Source: a bacterium | GTDB taxonomy: Bacteria; Patescibacteriota; Minisyncoccia; UBA6257; Colwellbacteraceae | Reading direction: 5' to 3' | Length of the DNA: 16,848 bases | Assembly: GCA_021839365.1 (NCBI GenBank) | Contig: JAKCBB010000012.1 | Coordinates: forward strand, 1-16,848 | Shown: positions 7,045 to 13,735 of the stretch, piece after piece | Layout of the letters: each line of letters opens with the position of its first letter | Numbering within the stretch: the first letter of the stretch is position 1 | The notes under the pieces: model-generated | What the model saw: the letters and a program-made list of their open reading frames with translations, nothing else | Told to the model about the DNA's origin: nothing | The model's database searches: none | Translations under genes and position numbers: made by a program

Positions 7045-7073
7045 ATGATACCATAAACGCAAGTTAGTTGCAA
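7045..7073 (-). promoter_or_regulatory. Promoter of the Fur-like repressor/metal transporter operon
   Basis: On the minus strand: -35 TTGCAA (7073-7068, 4 of 6), exactly 17 nt of spacer, -10 TATCAT (7050-7045, 5 of 6). Only 11 nt separate the -10 from the ATG at 7033, so the mRNA leader should be about 4-5 nt, with no room for a Shine-Dalgarno. This placement decides the start codon of the repressor gene. Confidence 0.65.
7059..7071. promoter_or_regulatory. Candidate repressor operator (GCAA-N5-TTGC dyad)
   Basis: The 13-bp sequence GCAAGTTAGTTGC is symmetric at 10 of its 12 non-central positions and overlaps the -35 element and spacer of the operon promoter. A bound repressor would block RNA polymerase. 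Autoregulation by the Fur-family protein is inferred from position; I do not recognise the sequence as an established Zur or Fur box. Confidence 0.5.
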
Positions 7074-7102
7074 TAAATTATTAATAAAAAGACGTGAATT
7101 AT

Positions 7103-7125
7103 GCGATTCAAAATCATTCAACCGC
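7103..7125 (-). terminator. Possible weak terminator after the PIG-L gene
   Basis: Minus-strand GCGGTTGAA and TTGAATCGC can pair over nine positions (one mismatch, one G-U) around a five-base loop; the stem includes the PIG-L stop codon. A five-T run lies about 12 nt further on (7090-7086), too far for a classic intrinsic terminator. Confidence 0.3.
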
Positions 7126-7921
7126 GATTGACAACTACAAACAGCTCGTTTTCTCTTATCATCCCCAAAAGCAGGCTTTGGAGAAACGGGTTAGCCAGCT
7201 GGGACTTATACTCCAGAATCGCGTTTTTCTTGATGGCTTCGGTATATGGAGATACTATAAATTTTCTCCAGTCCTCTCGTGATCCCATAAGACGCAATGG
7301 CGGCAGGATATAACTATTAGGATCATAGCTCTGCGGCAACGGAAAATGCGGATAATGGATAATGTAATAATAAATCGTTTTTCCCTTCCCTGCGGTTATT
7401 TTTTCTATGGTTTGGCCTATGATGCTGTGATCTTTATTGTAATCCTTGGGGTCCGGGGCAATGATTATATTCGGATTAACTTCGTTGACAATATTCTGCA
7501 GGTTTTTTTCAAAAGAAGCTTGAGGTATTTTAGAAAGCCCTCCGTCCGGATACCCTAAAAAGAATAAATGGCTTTCCGGAACGCCCAAAGTCCCCGTCGC
7601 CTTTATAAACTCACTGTATCTTGCGTATTCCAACCCTCTTCTATCGCCATTCGTAACCAGAGCTATCCAGACACTGGCGCCATTCTGTTCGGCGGTTGCC
7701 ATATATCCTCCGGCGGCAAGGGTTTCATCGTCCGGATGCGGGGAAAAAACGAGTATTCTCTCGCGGGCTACGGGGTTTGGAACGCTGTTTAAAACATAGA
7801 TCGCCGCCTGCGGAAGAGACTGGTAATACCAGGAATAATAAACCCAACCTATAGCGGCCGATATTATTCCCGCAACCAAAAGGGTTTTCGTTAAGCCGTA
7901 TTTATCGAACAACCGTTTCAT
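7118..7921 (-). CDS. Membrane-anchored PIG-L/LmbE family deacetylase
   Basis: Zinc-dependent de-N-acetylase of the PIG-L/LmbE family, which removes acetyl groups from N-acetylglucosamine-type sugars on glycolipids, thiols or glycans. The zinc-binding motif PHPDDE is at 61-66, followed by TNGD (90-93) and the later acidic/His motif DYNKDH (160-165). An N-terminal helix at about 13-30, preceded by basic residues (KRLFDKYGLTK), should anchor the protein with the catalytic domain outside the membrane. That argues for a surface substrate rather than a cytoplasmic thiol precursor. At 267 residues it is normal for the family plus an anchor. Its ATG lies inside the end of the glycosyltransferase gene (20-nt overlap), so the two are coupled. 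Family is secure; substrate unknown. Confidence 0.92.
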   Translation of the reverse strand: MKRLFDKYGLTKTLLVAGIISAAIGWVYYSWYYQSLPQAAIYVLNSVPNPVARERILVFSPHPDDETLAAGGYMATAEQNGASVWIALVTNGDRRGLEYARYSEFIKATGTLGVPESHLFFLGYPDGGLSKIPQASFEKNLQNIVNEVNPNIIIAPDPKDYNKDHSIIGQTIEKITAGKGKTIYYYIIHYPHFPLPQSYDPNSYILPPLRLMGSREDWRKFIVSPYTEAIKKNAILEYKSQLANPFLQSLLLGMIRENELFVVVNRG

Positions 7922-9086
7922 ACACTTTAACCATTTGTTTCAGCGAGTTGGACAAATCATGCTCCGAAGCAAGCATTAACCCTCCTTGCCTGTACTGCTT
8001 CGCTTTTTCTTTGTCGCTTAAAACAGAAGCTATAGCCATACCCAAGGATTTTGGATTGCCGAATTTGAACAGTTTGCCATTCCTACCATTTTTAATAAGC
8101 TCCCTCAATCCTCCGGCATTAGCGGCCACAACCGGCACCCCAGAAGCCATAGCTTCAAGCGCGGCAATTCCATAGCTTTCTATGGAAGGCATCACAAAAA
8201 CATCAGCCAGTCTATAGATTTCAACCATATCCTTGGAATCATGCGAGATATAACCTGTCCAAATTATACTTTTTTCGAGCTTAAGAGTTTTGCTTAATTC
8301 CTCATACTCTTTTCTCGATGATCCGTCTCCTATAAAGACAAAGTGCGAGTTTCTGTGCGCCAACAGAACGTGCGATACAGATTTTAATATCGTTTCGATT
8401 GATTTATCTTTATCCAGGCGTCCTACGTAAAGGATTATATTTTTGTTTTTCGGTATCCCGTATTTCTTCATGACATTCAAGTCGGATGGGCCAGGAAAAA
8501 ATCTATCGAGCTCGACGCCGTTCGGCACAGTGTATACCTTCGGTAAAACGCCCCATTTTTTAATGGTTCTTGTAAGAGCGCCGGTCGGCGCCGTTACGGC
8601 GTCGCAGTCGTTATAAACGCGGACTATGTGGTCCAAAACCATTTTTTCAACTACTTTGTCCAGCGGACCCAAAAAACGCAAATAGGAGGAAGCGAACTCA
8701 AGGTACGAATGGCTGGTTATTATAACCGGTATGCCGAGTTTCTTAGCGGCGCGCAGGACGGTTACGCCTATTTCCGCAGGATCCTGAAGATGAATAATGT
8801 CGGGATGAAACCTTTCAATAATCCCCCTGATCGCGGTGAGGCCGAATGGAGCGACTATGCGCGAGTTGGAGCGAAATGGATTCGGCCAGGAAGGAAGATA
8901 TTCGATGGTTATATTGTCAGTTAATTTTTTCTTTTCAGAAAATTCAGGAGAAGGAACTATAATCGATACCCGATGACCGTTTTTTGCGAGATACCGAACA
9001 AGCCTGTCTACAAAAATAGCCACTCCGGAAAAGGAGGGGTTTTTCGAAGAAGATCGGTACGATTCCGTCGCGAGCAGTATGCGCAT
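7902..9086 (-). CDS. GT4-family glycosyltransferase
   Basis: A GT-B fold retaining glycosyltransferase of 394 residues that transfers a sugar from a nucleotide donor to a lipid or glycan acceptor. The N-terminal acceptor half contains the early GVAIFVDRLVRYLAKNGHRV segment and TSHSYLE (124-130). The C-terminal donor half carries ILYVGRLDKDK (218-228), FIGDGS (251-256) and the EX7E motif Glu303-Glu311 (ESYGIAALE) followed by ASGVPVVA. This pattern matches GT4 enzymes such as diacylglycerol or phosphatidylinositol glycosyltransferases. The last 20 nt overlap the PIG-L gene, so a sugar is probably added and then de-acetylated. It starts at the ATG at 9086 with no Shine-Dalgarno and a short leader. 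Family is secure; donor and acceptor cannot be read from sequence. Confidence 0.94.
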   Translation of the reverse strand: MRILLATESYRSSSKNPSFSGVAIFVDRLVRYLAKNGHRVSIIVPSPEFSEKKKLTDNITIEYLPSWPNPFRSNSRIVAPFGLTAIRGIIERFHPDIIHLQDPAEIGVTVLRAAKKLGIPVIITSHSYLEFASSYLRFLGPLDKVVEKMVLDHIVRVYNDCDAVTAPTGALTRTIKKWGVLPKVYTVPNGVELDRFFPGPSDLNVMKKYGIPKNKNIILYVGRLDKDKSIETILKSVSHVLLAHRNSHFVFIGDGSSRKEYEELSKTLKLEKSIIWTGYISHDSKDMVEIYRLADVFVMPSIESYGIAALEAMASGVPVVAANAGGLRELIKNGRNGKLFKFGNPKSLGMAIASVLSDKEKAKQYRQGGLMLASEHDLSNSLKQMVKVYETVVR

Positions 9087-9098
9087 ATTGTTTCTTAT

Positions 9099-9127
9099 AT
9101 GATACGAAGTAGAAATTCAAAAATCAA
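9099..9127 (-). promoter_or_regulatory. Promoter of the glycosyltransferase/deacetylase pair
   Basis: On the minus strand: -35 TTGATT (9127-9122, 4 of 6), a 17-nt spacer, -10 TATCAT (9104-9099, 5 of 6). Twelve nt separate the -10 from the ATG at 9086, giving a predicted leader of about 5 nt and no Shine-Dalgarno, the same arrangement as in front of the Fur-family gene. Confidence 0.55.
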
Positions 9128-9144
9128 AATACAAATCACTCAGA

Positions 9145-9175
9145 CACGGCGCAGTCGCCCGCGGGCCTCAGCGTG
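9145..9175. repeat. GC-rich palindromic island upstream of the glycosyltransferase promoter
   Basis: A perfect 10-bp palindrome GCCCGCGGGC (9157-9166) is flanked by CACG (9145-9148) and CGTG (9172-9175), which can also pair. The block contrasts with the AT-rich DNA on both sides. It lies between the terminator of the small membrane-protein gene and the next promoter. It could be a second read-through block or a protein-binding site; neither is shown. Confidence 0.4.
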
Positions 9176-9180
9176 GCTAT

Positions 9181-9218
9181 AAATAAAAGAAAGGCCGGGA
9201 TCCGGAAGGAACTCGGCC
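9181..9218 (-). terminator. Intrinsic terminator of the small membrane-protein gene
   Basis: On the minus strand GGCCG (9218-9214) pairs with CGGCC (9197-9193), followed immediately by TTTCTTTTATTT. It begins 11 nt after the stop codon of the 89-residue protein and is the clearest intrinsic terminator in the window. Confidence 0.7.
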
Positions 9219-9229
9219 AAGGGCGGAAT

Positions 9230-9499
9230 TTATCGTTCCGTACGCACGTATGTTGAGAAAACGCAAACTGTTATCACGCCAAGAGCGACACTTGGTCCGT
9301 AGTGCAATATTACCGTTTCTACCGCGTCGCCAGAGGAAACAAAAAGAGCGAGAACGGATCCGAGCAGGGCTAAGAATCCTCCTCCCCAGATAACTTCCAA
9401 TTGTTCGTGCGGTGTCCATCCAAGCATAAAACCGGATAGCATGACAACAACAGCAAGAACGATTAAGAATGACGCCGCGAACGCCGCGAGAGACAGCAT
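9230..9499 (-). CDS. Small three-helix membrane protein, function unknown
   Basis: An 89-residue hydrophobic protein with three probable membrane helices at about 5-27, 37-55 and 62-84, a short polar loop GWTPHEQLEV (27-36) and a basic end TYVRTER. I recognise no family. The case for a real gene is strong despite the size: it has its own promoter (9548-9576), a perfect 11-nt Shine-Dalgarno ending 6 nt before the ATG, and an intrinsic terminator just after the stop. It stands alone between ychF and the glycosyltransferase. The strong ribosome-binding site is unlike the mostly SD-poor neighbours and suggests high expression. The overlapping frame at 9177-9557 lacks these signals and is rejected. 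Role unknown; a small integral membrane protein is all that can be said. Confidence 0.8.
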   Translation of the reverse strand: MLSLAAFAASFLIVLAVVVMLSGFMLGWTPHEQLEVIWGGGFLALLGSVLALFVSSGDAVETVILHYGPSVALGVITVCVFSTYVRTER

Positions 9500-9505
9500 C
9501 GTATT

Positions 9506-9516
9506 TCACCTCCTTT
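9506..9516 (-). promoter_or_regulatory. Perfect Shine-Dalgarno sequence
   Basis: AAAGGAGGTGA on the minus strand is fully complementary to the typical 16S rRNA 3' tail over 11 nt and lies 6 nt before the ATG at 9499. It fixes the start of the small membrane protein. Nearly every other gene in the window has a weak or undetectable site. Confidence 0.85.
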
Positions 9517-9547
9517 AAGCGCAATACTGACGAACAGAAACAGTGTT

Positions 9548-9576
9548 GTAATAGCACTACGGCCCCGGCAAGTCAA
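9548..9576 (-). promoter_or_regulatory. Promoter of the small membrane-protein gene
   Basis: On the minus strand: -35 TTGACT (9576-9571, 5 of 6), a 17-nt GC-rich spacer, -10 TATTAC (9553-9548, 4 of 6) with an extended-10 TG one base upstream. The predicted leader is about 40 nt and contains the strong Shine-Dalgarno. The rest of the ychF-side gap (9577-9684) shows no clear terminator for the ribosomal block, only a short T5 run near 9600. Confidence 0.6.
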
Positions 9577-9684
9577 TACCTGAGAACCCTGAACATAAAA
9601 ACCCAAACCCGGAAGGACTAAAGTTCAATAATCCGAATCGTTCTTTGCCGGCTGGTGAATTAGGACAAGTTTGAATCTTTATTA

Positions 9685-10692
9685 TTATCCGTGTCTTATT
9701 TCGAGCACATCCCCGTCCTGAACTACATATTCCTTTCCCTCTAATCGAAGCCAGCCGTTCTGTTTGGCCTTAACCCAGCTGCCAGCCTCAAGGAGCTTCT
9801 GCCAGCTCATAACTTCAGCTCTTATAAATTTATGCTCGAAATCGGTGTGTATAACCCCGGCGGCCTGCGGAGCCTTTGTCCCTCTTTCTATGGTCCACGC
9901 TCTTGTCTCGTCTTCGCCGGTAGTAAAGAAGCTTATAAGTCCTAGGACCTCATACGCTTTCAATACCAGATCATTTACGTTGTCCGCGCTGTTCAGGTCG
10001 GAGCAAACATATTCCGATCCAATCTCTTTTATTCTAGCCAAAAGCTTTTCGTTCTCGCGTCCTTCAAAACCATTAAGCAAAAATATCTGCGGCTTAGCGG
10101 TAAGAAGCTGAAGCTCTTTTACGGCCTGGCTGTCCAGAACCTCTTCTGGCAGAGAATTAACCAGCTTGCCAGATTTTAACGCTTCGGCTATTATTTCGAC
10201 GTTTTTTTCATCTTCCTTTTTCTTCTTATCTCCGGTCTTCGCTTCGCTATGAAGTTTTTCAAGCCTTTTTTCGGCTTTTTCTAAATCCTTAAAGATCAGT
10301 TCCAAATTTATGATCTCCAAATCACGCAAGGGATCAACAGAATTTTCAACATGAATAATTTCTCCTCCGCCAAAGCATCTTAAAACATGGCATATAACGT
10401 TTACTTCGCTTATATGCCCCAGAAACTGATTTCCCAACCCCTGTCCTTCATGCGCGCCTTTAACCAAACCGGCAATATCGTAAAATTCGACGACGGCCGG
10501 AATTTTTTTTGCCGACTTGCTCATTTCATTGAGTTTTTCCAGCCTTTCGTCGGGTACGGAAACAACTCCAACATTCGGGTCTATGGTGGCGAACGGATAA
10601 TTAGCCACGTTGACTTCCTGCTTTGTCAGTACTCGAAATAAAGTCGACTTACCGACATTCGGCAGGCCGACTATGCCGATGGATAATTTCAT
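9685..10692 (-). CDS. ychF: YchF/Ola1-family P-loop nucleotidase
   Basis: Obg-related ATPase that binds ribosomes and takes part in translation and stress control. Walker A GLPNVGKS is at 9-16, the switch I region YPFATIDPN at 32-40, and the G3 motif DIAGLVKGAHEGQGLGNQFL begins at 72. The G4 position reads NGFE (207-210), the NxxE form that makes this family prefer ATP over GTP. A charged helical insert rich in Lys/Glu covers about 135-165, and a C-terminal TGS domain runs from about 254 to the end. At 335 residues it is somewhat shorter than the 363-residue E. coli protein. Its ATG overlaps the map stop codon (ATGA), so it is the last gene of the ribosomal/Sec block. Identity is secure. Confidence 0.97.
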   Translation of the reverse strand: MKLSIGIVGLPNVGKSTLFRVLTKQEVNVANYPFATIDPNVGVVSVPDERLEKLNEMSKSAKKIPAVVEFYDIAGLVKGAHEGQGLGNQFLGHISEVNVICHVLRCFGGGEIIHVENSVDPLRDLEIINLELIFKDLEKAEKRLEKLHSEAKTGDKKKKEDEKNVEIIAEALKSGKLVNSLPEEVLDSQAVKELQLLTAKPQIFLLNGFEGRENEKLLARIKEIGSEYVCSDLNSADNVNDLVLKAYEVLGLISFFTTGEDETRAWTIERGTKAPQAAGVIHTDFEHKFIRAEVMSWQKLLEAGSWVKAKQNGWLRLEGKEYVVQDGDVLEIRHG

Positions 10693-11447
10693 ATGGTTAG
10701 TATCTCCGCTCCTTTTTTATTAAGCAGGATCGTATGCTCGAAGTGCGCCACAACGCTTTTATCAGACGATTCATAACTATCATCCGGCAGAATGATTACC
10801 GCGTTGGTGCCGAGGCTCAGTATCGGCTCTATGGCTAAAAGCATGCCTTCTTTTAAGACCGTTCCGCTACCCGGATGGCCGAAATTGTAAATCATCGGGT
10901 CCTCATGAAGAGAGGCGCCTACTCCGTGTCCGCCGAGTTCTTCAAGAACATAAAATCCTCCGGCAGTAGCGACTCTTTCCACTGCGAATCCTATGTCTCC
11001 TACGGTTTTCCCGGGCCTCGCTGCTTTTATTCCGGCTTGAAGAGCCTTCTCGGTCAACCGTAAAAGATTCCTAACCCTGGGATCCGCGCTTCCTATTACG
11101 ACTGTCGCGGCCGAGTCGGTGATTGCTCCGCGATAAGCGACTCCCAAATCTATTTTCAGCACATCTCCCGATTGCAGTCTGTAATCCGTAGGCCGACCAT
11201 GAACCGCGATAGAATTTACGGAAGCGCATATCGCATACGGATAAGGAAAACGGGCTCCCTCCGGACGGTAACCCAGGAAGGCCGGAGTCGCACCGGCCTC
11301 GCTTATTAGCCTTCTTGCCAAGTCATCCAGATCCGATAGCTTGACACTTACCTTGGCGGCTGCTTTCAGTTTTTTTAAAACGCCGGCCAATATTTTTCCG
11401 GATTCACGAAAAGTTTTTATCTCCTCTTCTGTTTTAACAAGAGACAT
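10689..11447 (-). CDS. map: Type I methionine aminopeptidase
   Basis: Cytosolic metalloenzyme that removes the initiator methionine from nascent proteins. The pita-bread fold ligands are all present: Asp100 (KIDLGV), Asp111 (ITDSAA), His174 (GGHGVG), Glu207 (AIEPIL) and Glu237 (HFEHTI), plus the conserved His83 (VHG). At 252 residues with no N-terminal zinc extension it is a short type I enzyme. It starts at the ATG at 11447, 81 nt after adk; this gap includes a TATATATT stretch close to the ATG that might be a -10 element, without a convincing -35. The gene follows secY-adk as in many bacterial spc operons and overlaps ychF by four bases. Identity is secure. Confidence 0.97.
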   Translation of the reverse strand: MSLVKTEEEIKTFRESGKILAGVLKKLKAAAKVSVKLSDLDDLARRLISEAGATPAFLGYRPEGARFPYPYAICASVNSIAVHGRPTDYRLQSGDVLKIDLGVAYRGAITDSAATVVIGSADPRVRNLLRLTEKALQAGIKAARPGKTVGDIGFAVERVATAGGFYVLEELGGHGVGASLHEDPMIYNFGHPGSGTVLKEGMLLAIEPILSLGTNAVIILPDDSYESSDKSVVAHFEHTILLNKKGAEILTI

Positions 11448-11528
11448 GGAAATTTTTTTAAATATATACGGTGCCTTTGCTTAGCCTGTTTCAGCTCGGA
11501 GCGGCAATAAACAACGACAAAGAAGATC

Positions 11529-12200
11529 TTAAGCCGCTTTTATTTTCCTGACCGCGGTTTGAAAGATCTTGTACGGCGGCGGAGCGGCATCAAGCGCTAT
11601 AAACTTAAATCCCTCCTTTTTATAGCCGGCGAAAACCGGTTCGGTTTTTTCTTTATACTCTTTTAACCTTACTCCGATTATCTCCGGCTTGTCCAACCCT
11701 CTTTTCTCAAGTTTTCCAAGACAAATCGGACAAGTTGTATTCCCTTTTGGGAGATTAATGGGACTTGCCCCGCACACGGAACAGATCAGCCTTTCGGAGT
11801 TGCGCTTTATAGACTCTCCCGCGGACACTTTTAGGCCTATAAAAAGCAAGTTAGGCTTGCCAAAAAGTTTTTCCAGGAAAGGTATTAACCTTATCGCTTC
11901 TTCCTCGGTGCGCGGGGAACCGCTTAAAACAACGCCGTCTCCGTATCCCGCTATTCGCTTCAGGTCCTTGAAAACCATTCCGAGAACCATATAAGCCGGC
12001 AATAAGTCGCCGTGTAAAAACAATTTCTTCTCCTTTTTGCCGGAAACCGTGCGCAGATTATCTGGATTCTTTATATACTTCTCTATTCTTTGGCCCGTGT
12101 CGTAATGAACAAGATTAAACTTATCAGCAAGATATTTGGCCAGAGTTGTTTTTCCGGATCCCGGAGGACCGAAAACTATTATGGCTTTAGGATCGTTCAT
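11529..12200 (-). CDS. adk: Adenylate kinase with zinc-binding LID
   Basis: Interconverts ATP, ADP and AMP in the cytoplasm. The P-loop GPPGSGKT is at 11-18. The LID carries four cysteines, Cys140/Cys143 (CSVC) and Cys157/Cys160 (CPIC), which form a structural zinc site as in Gram-positive adenylate kinases. The catalytic arginines appear in ERLIC and in the RGLDKPEIIGVRLKEY segment (167-182). The motif usually written GFPR reads GSPR (94-97), and the AMP-binding half is divergent, so another nucleoside monophosphate kinase activity is possible, though the position after secY is typical for adk. The start overlaps the end of secY by 14 nt, indicating coupling. Family is secure. Confidence 0.92.
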   Translation of the reverse strand: MNDPKAIIVFGPPGSGKTTLAKYLADKFNLVHYDTGQRIEKYIKNPDNLRTVSGKKEKKLFLHGDLLPAYMVLGMVFKDLKRIAGYGDGVVLSGSPRTEEEAIRLIPFLEKLFGKPNLLFIGLKVSAGESIKRNSERLICSVCGASPINLPKGNTTCPICLGKLEKRGLDKPEIIGVRLKEYKEKTEPVFAGYKKEGFKFIALDAAPPPYKIFQTAVRKIKAA

Positions 12201-13458
12201 ATTCGCGAACGGTAAGCTGCGAATCTATTTGCTTGGCCGTGTCGAGGGCCACAGCCACTACGATCAGCAAGGCGGTGCCGCCTATAGTAAGCGTTTTAAG
12301 GCCGGTAACAGCTTGTGTGGCTATAGGCAAGACAGCGATAACACCAAGGAAAAGAGCTCCAAAAAGCGTTATGCGATTCACTATCTTCGACAAGTAAGCG
12401 GTTGTCGGCTCCCCCGGCCGTATTCCAGGCAAAAATCCGCCGCTCCGCTGAAGGTTTTTGGAAATTTCCGACGGATCGAAAGTAACCGCCGTGTAAAAAT
12501 AAGTGAAGATAAACACCAGAAGGAAGTAAATTATTCCATACAAAAGCTGGTTGTTGGTAAAACCGATAACCCAATTGGTTACGGCCGCTCCCCACTTAAC
12601 GCTGAACGCCGATATGATCTGTCCGAAGAACTGCGGGAAAAGAAGAACGGAAATTGCAAAAATAATAGGTATGACTCCGGCTTGATTGACTCGGATCGGC
12701 AGATAGCTCGAAACTCCTCCGTAAACTTTATTGCCTCTTATCTGTTTGGCATAAGAAACAGTCAGTCTTCTTTCGGCTTCATTAACTATGACTACCGCCG
12801 CGACAACAATTATCGCCAGGAGCACGAAAGCCGCATACGGCATCAAGTCGCTAGAGGTGTAGGCCCGTAAAGCGTTAATAATGCCTCCCGGCAATCCCGC
12901 TACTATACCCGCAAAAATAAGAAGAGATACGCCGTTACCCATCTTCTGCTCGGAGATTATGTCTCCAAGCCATACTAGCACCATGGCCCCGGCTATTATC
13001 GTAAAAACACTGACTACCGTGGCGGAAAGGGAAAGACTCGGCAAAACGCCTTGTTGGTTGAGGAGTTTTAAAAATCCCAATCCTTGAAGAGCTGCAAGCG
13101 GGATGGTCAGATATTTCGAATAACGATTGAATTTAGCTCTTCCAGCCGACCCCTCCTCGTAATACATAGCCTTAAGGTTGGGAAAAATCATGGTCAAAAG
13201 CTGCATAATAATAGTAGCTGTAATGTACGGCCCAAGGCCGAGCATGATAATTGAGAGATTGGATAGAGATCCGCCCGAAAATATGTTCAGGAGGCCAAAA
13301 AGCTGGTTATTTGCGAAAAGAGAGCTTAACGCCTGAGCATTTACCCCGGGAATAGGAATCGCGGCGAGAGCGCGGAAAGCTCCAAAAATTAGCGCAATGA
13401 CAAGAAGCTGGTTCCTAAGATCTCTGTCTTTAAAAAGAAGGGAAAGGCGGCCGCTCAT
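12187..13458 (-). CDS. secY: SecY, protein translocase channel subunit
   Basis: Central pore of the Sec translocon, which exports or inserts proteins across the cytoplasmic membrane. The 423-residue sequence shows ten hydrophobic segments and the SecY signatures GLGPYITATIIMQLLT in the second helix region and LGDIISEQKMGNGVSLLIF in the middle. Further family marks are RVNQAGVIPIIFA, the FDPSEISKNLQRSGGFLPGI cytoplasmic loop and the end ALDTAKQIDSQLTVREYE. The length is normal for a bacterial SecY. It begins 5 nt after the rplO stop and ends inside adk. Position and sequence agree; identity is secure. Confidence 0.98.
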   Translation of the reverse strand: MSGRLSLLFKDRDLRNQLLVIALIFGAFRALAAIPIPGVNAQALSSLFANNQLFGLLNIFSGGSLSNLSIIMLGLGPYITATIIMQLLTMIFPNLKAMYYEEGSAGRAKFNRYSKYLTIPLAALQGLGFLKLLNQQGVLPSLSLSATVVSVFTIIAGAMVLVWLGDIISEQKMGNGVSLLIFAGIVAGLPGGIINALRAYTSSDLMPYAAFVLLAIIVVAAVVIVNEAERRLTVSYAKQIRGNKVYGGVSSYLPIRVNQAGVIPIIFAISVLLFPQFFGQIISAFSVKWGAAVTNWVIGFTNNQLLYGIIYFLLVFIFTYFYTAVTFDPSEISKNLQRSGGFLPGIRPGEPTTAYLSKIVNRITLFGALFLGVIAVLPIATQAVTGLKTLTIGGTALLIVVAVALDTAKQIDSQLTVREYERS

Positions 13459-13463
13459 TTCTT

Positions 13464-13730
13464 TTACTCTTTAACTTTCCCGGATGTCCTGACCTTTGCC
13501 TTAGCCGCGAGTTTAGCCAACTTTTTCCGCCTGCCGACTCCTTTATTGCGGGTTCCGCGAAGCTTCGGCAAGTGTTGTATCAAATCGCGCTCAGCCGGGC
13601 GGATGCGATGTCCGGCTCTAGCTTTCTGTCCTTTAGTTCCCCGTCCGGAAAAAGTACCCCGTTTTCCTCCGCGGCCTATTCTTTTTTCTTCCCTATTTTT
13701 ATGTAACGGCGAAATTTCGTGAAGCTGCAT
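13464..13730 (-). CDS. rplO: Ribosomal protein uL15, C-terminally truncated form
   Basis: Large-subunit protein normally of about 145-150 residues; here only 88. The N-terminal extension that threads through 23S rRNA is present: MQLHEISPLHKNREEKRIGR, GTKGQKARAG (32-41) and the LPKLRG segment (54-59). After this the globular C-terminal L15/L18e domain is missing, replaced by a short basic tail rich in Lys, Ala and Arg (64-88). There is no hidden remainder: secY starts only 5 nt after the stop, and the gene is 5 nt after rpsE, so a simple frameshift cannot account for the loss. It sits directly after rpsE with no rpmD (L30) between, as known for the Candidate Phyla Radiation. The assignment is secure; the truncation is unusual. 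Confidence 0.93.
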   Translation of the reverse strand: MQLHEISPLHKNREEKRIGRGGKRGTFSGRGTKGQKARAGHRIRPAERDLIQHLPKLRGTRNKGVGRRKKLAKLAAKAKVRTSGKVKE

Positions 13731-13735
13731 ATTAG

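Noticed and set aside
7034..7054. Upstream ATG (7054) for the Fur-family gene
   Set aside because: It lies between the -35 and -10 of the promoter, and the added residues are not family-like.
9087..9229. Possible tRNA or other structured RNA gene in the GC-rich spacer
   Set aside because: No T-loop consensus, no cloverleaf, and the pairing is limited to short palindromes.
9177..9557. A 126-residue minus-strand frame overlapping the small membrane protein
   Set aside because: Its start lies within the promoter region, it has no Shine-Dalgarno, and the 89-residue frame owns the perfect one.
12136..12870. A 244-residue plus-strand open frame
   Set aside because: It is antisense to adk and secY and its translation is low-quality, unlike any domain.
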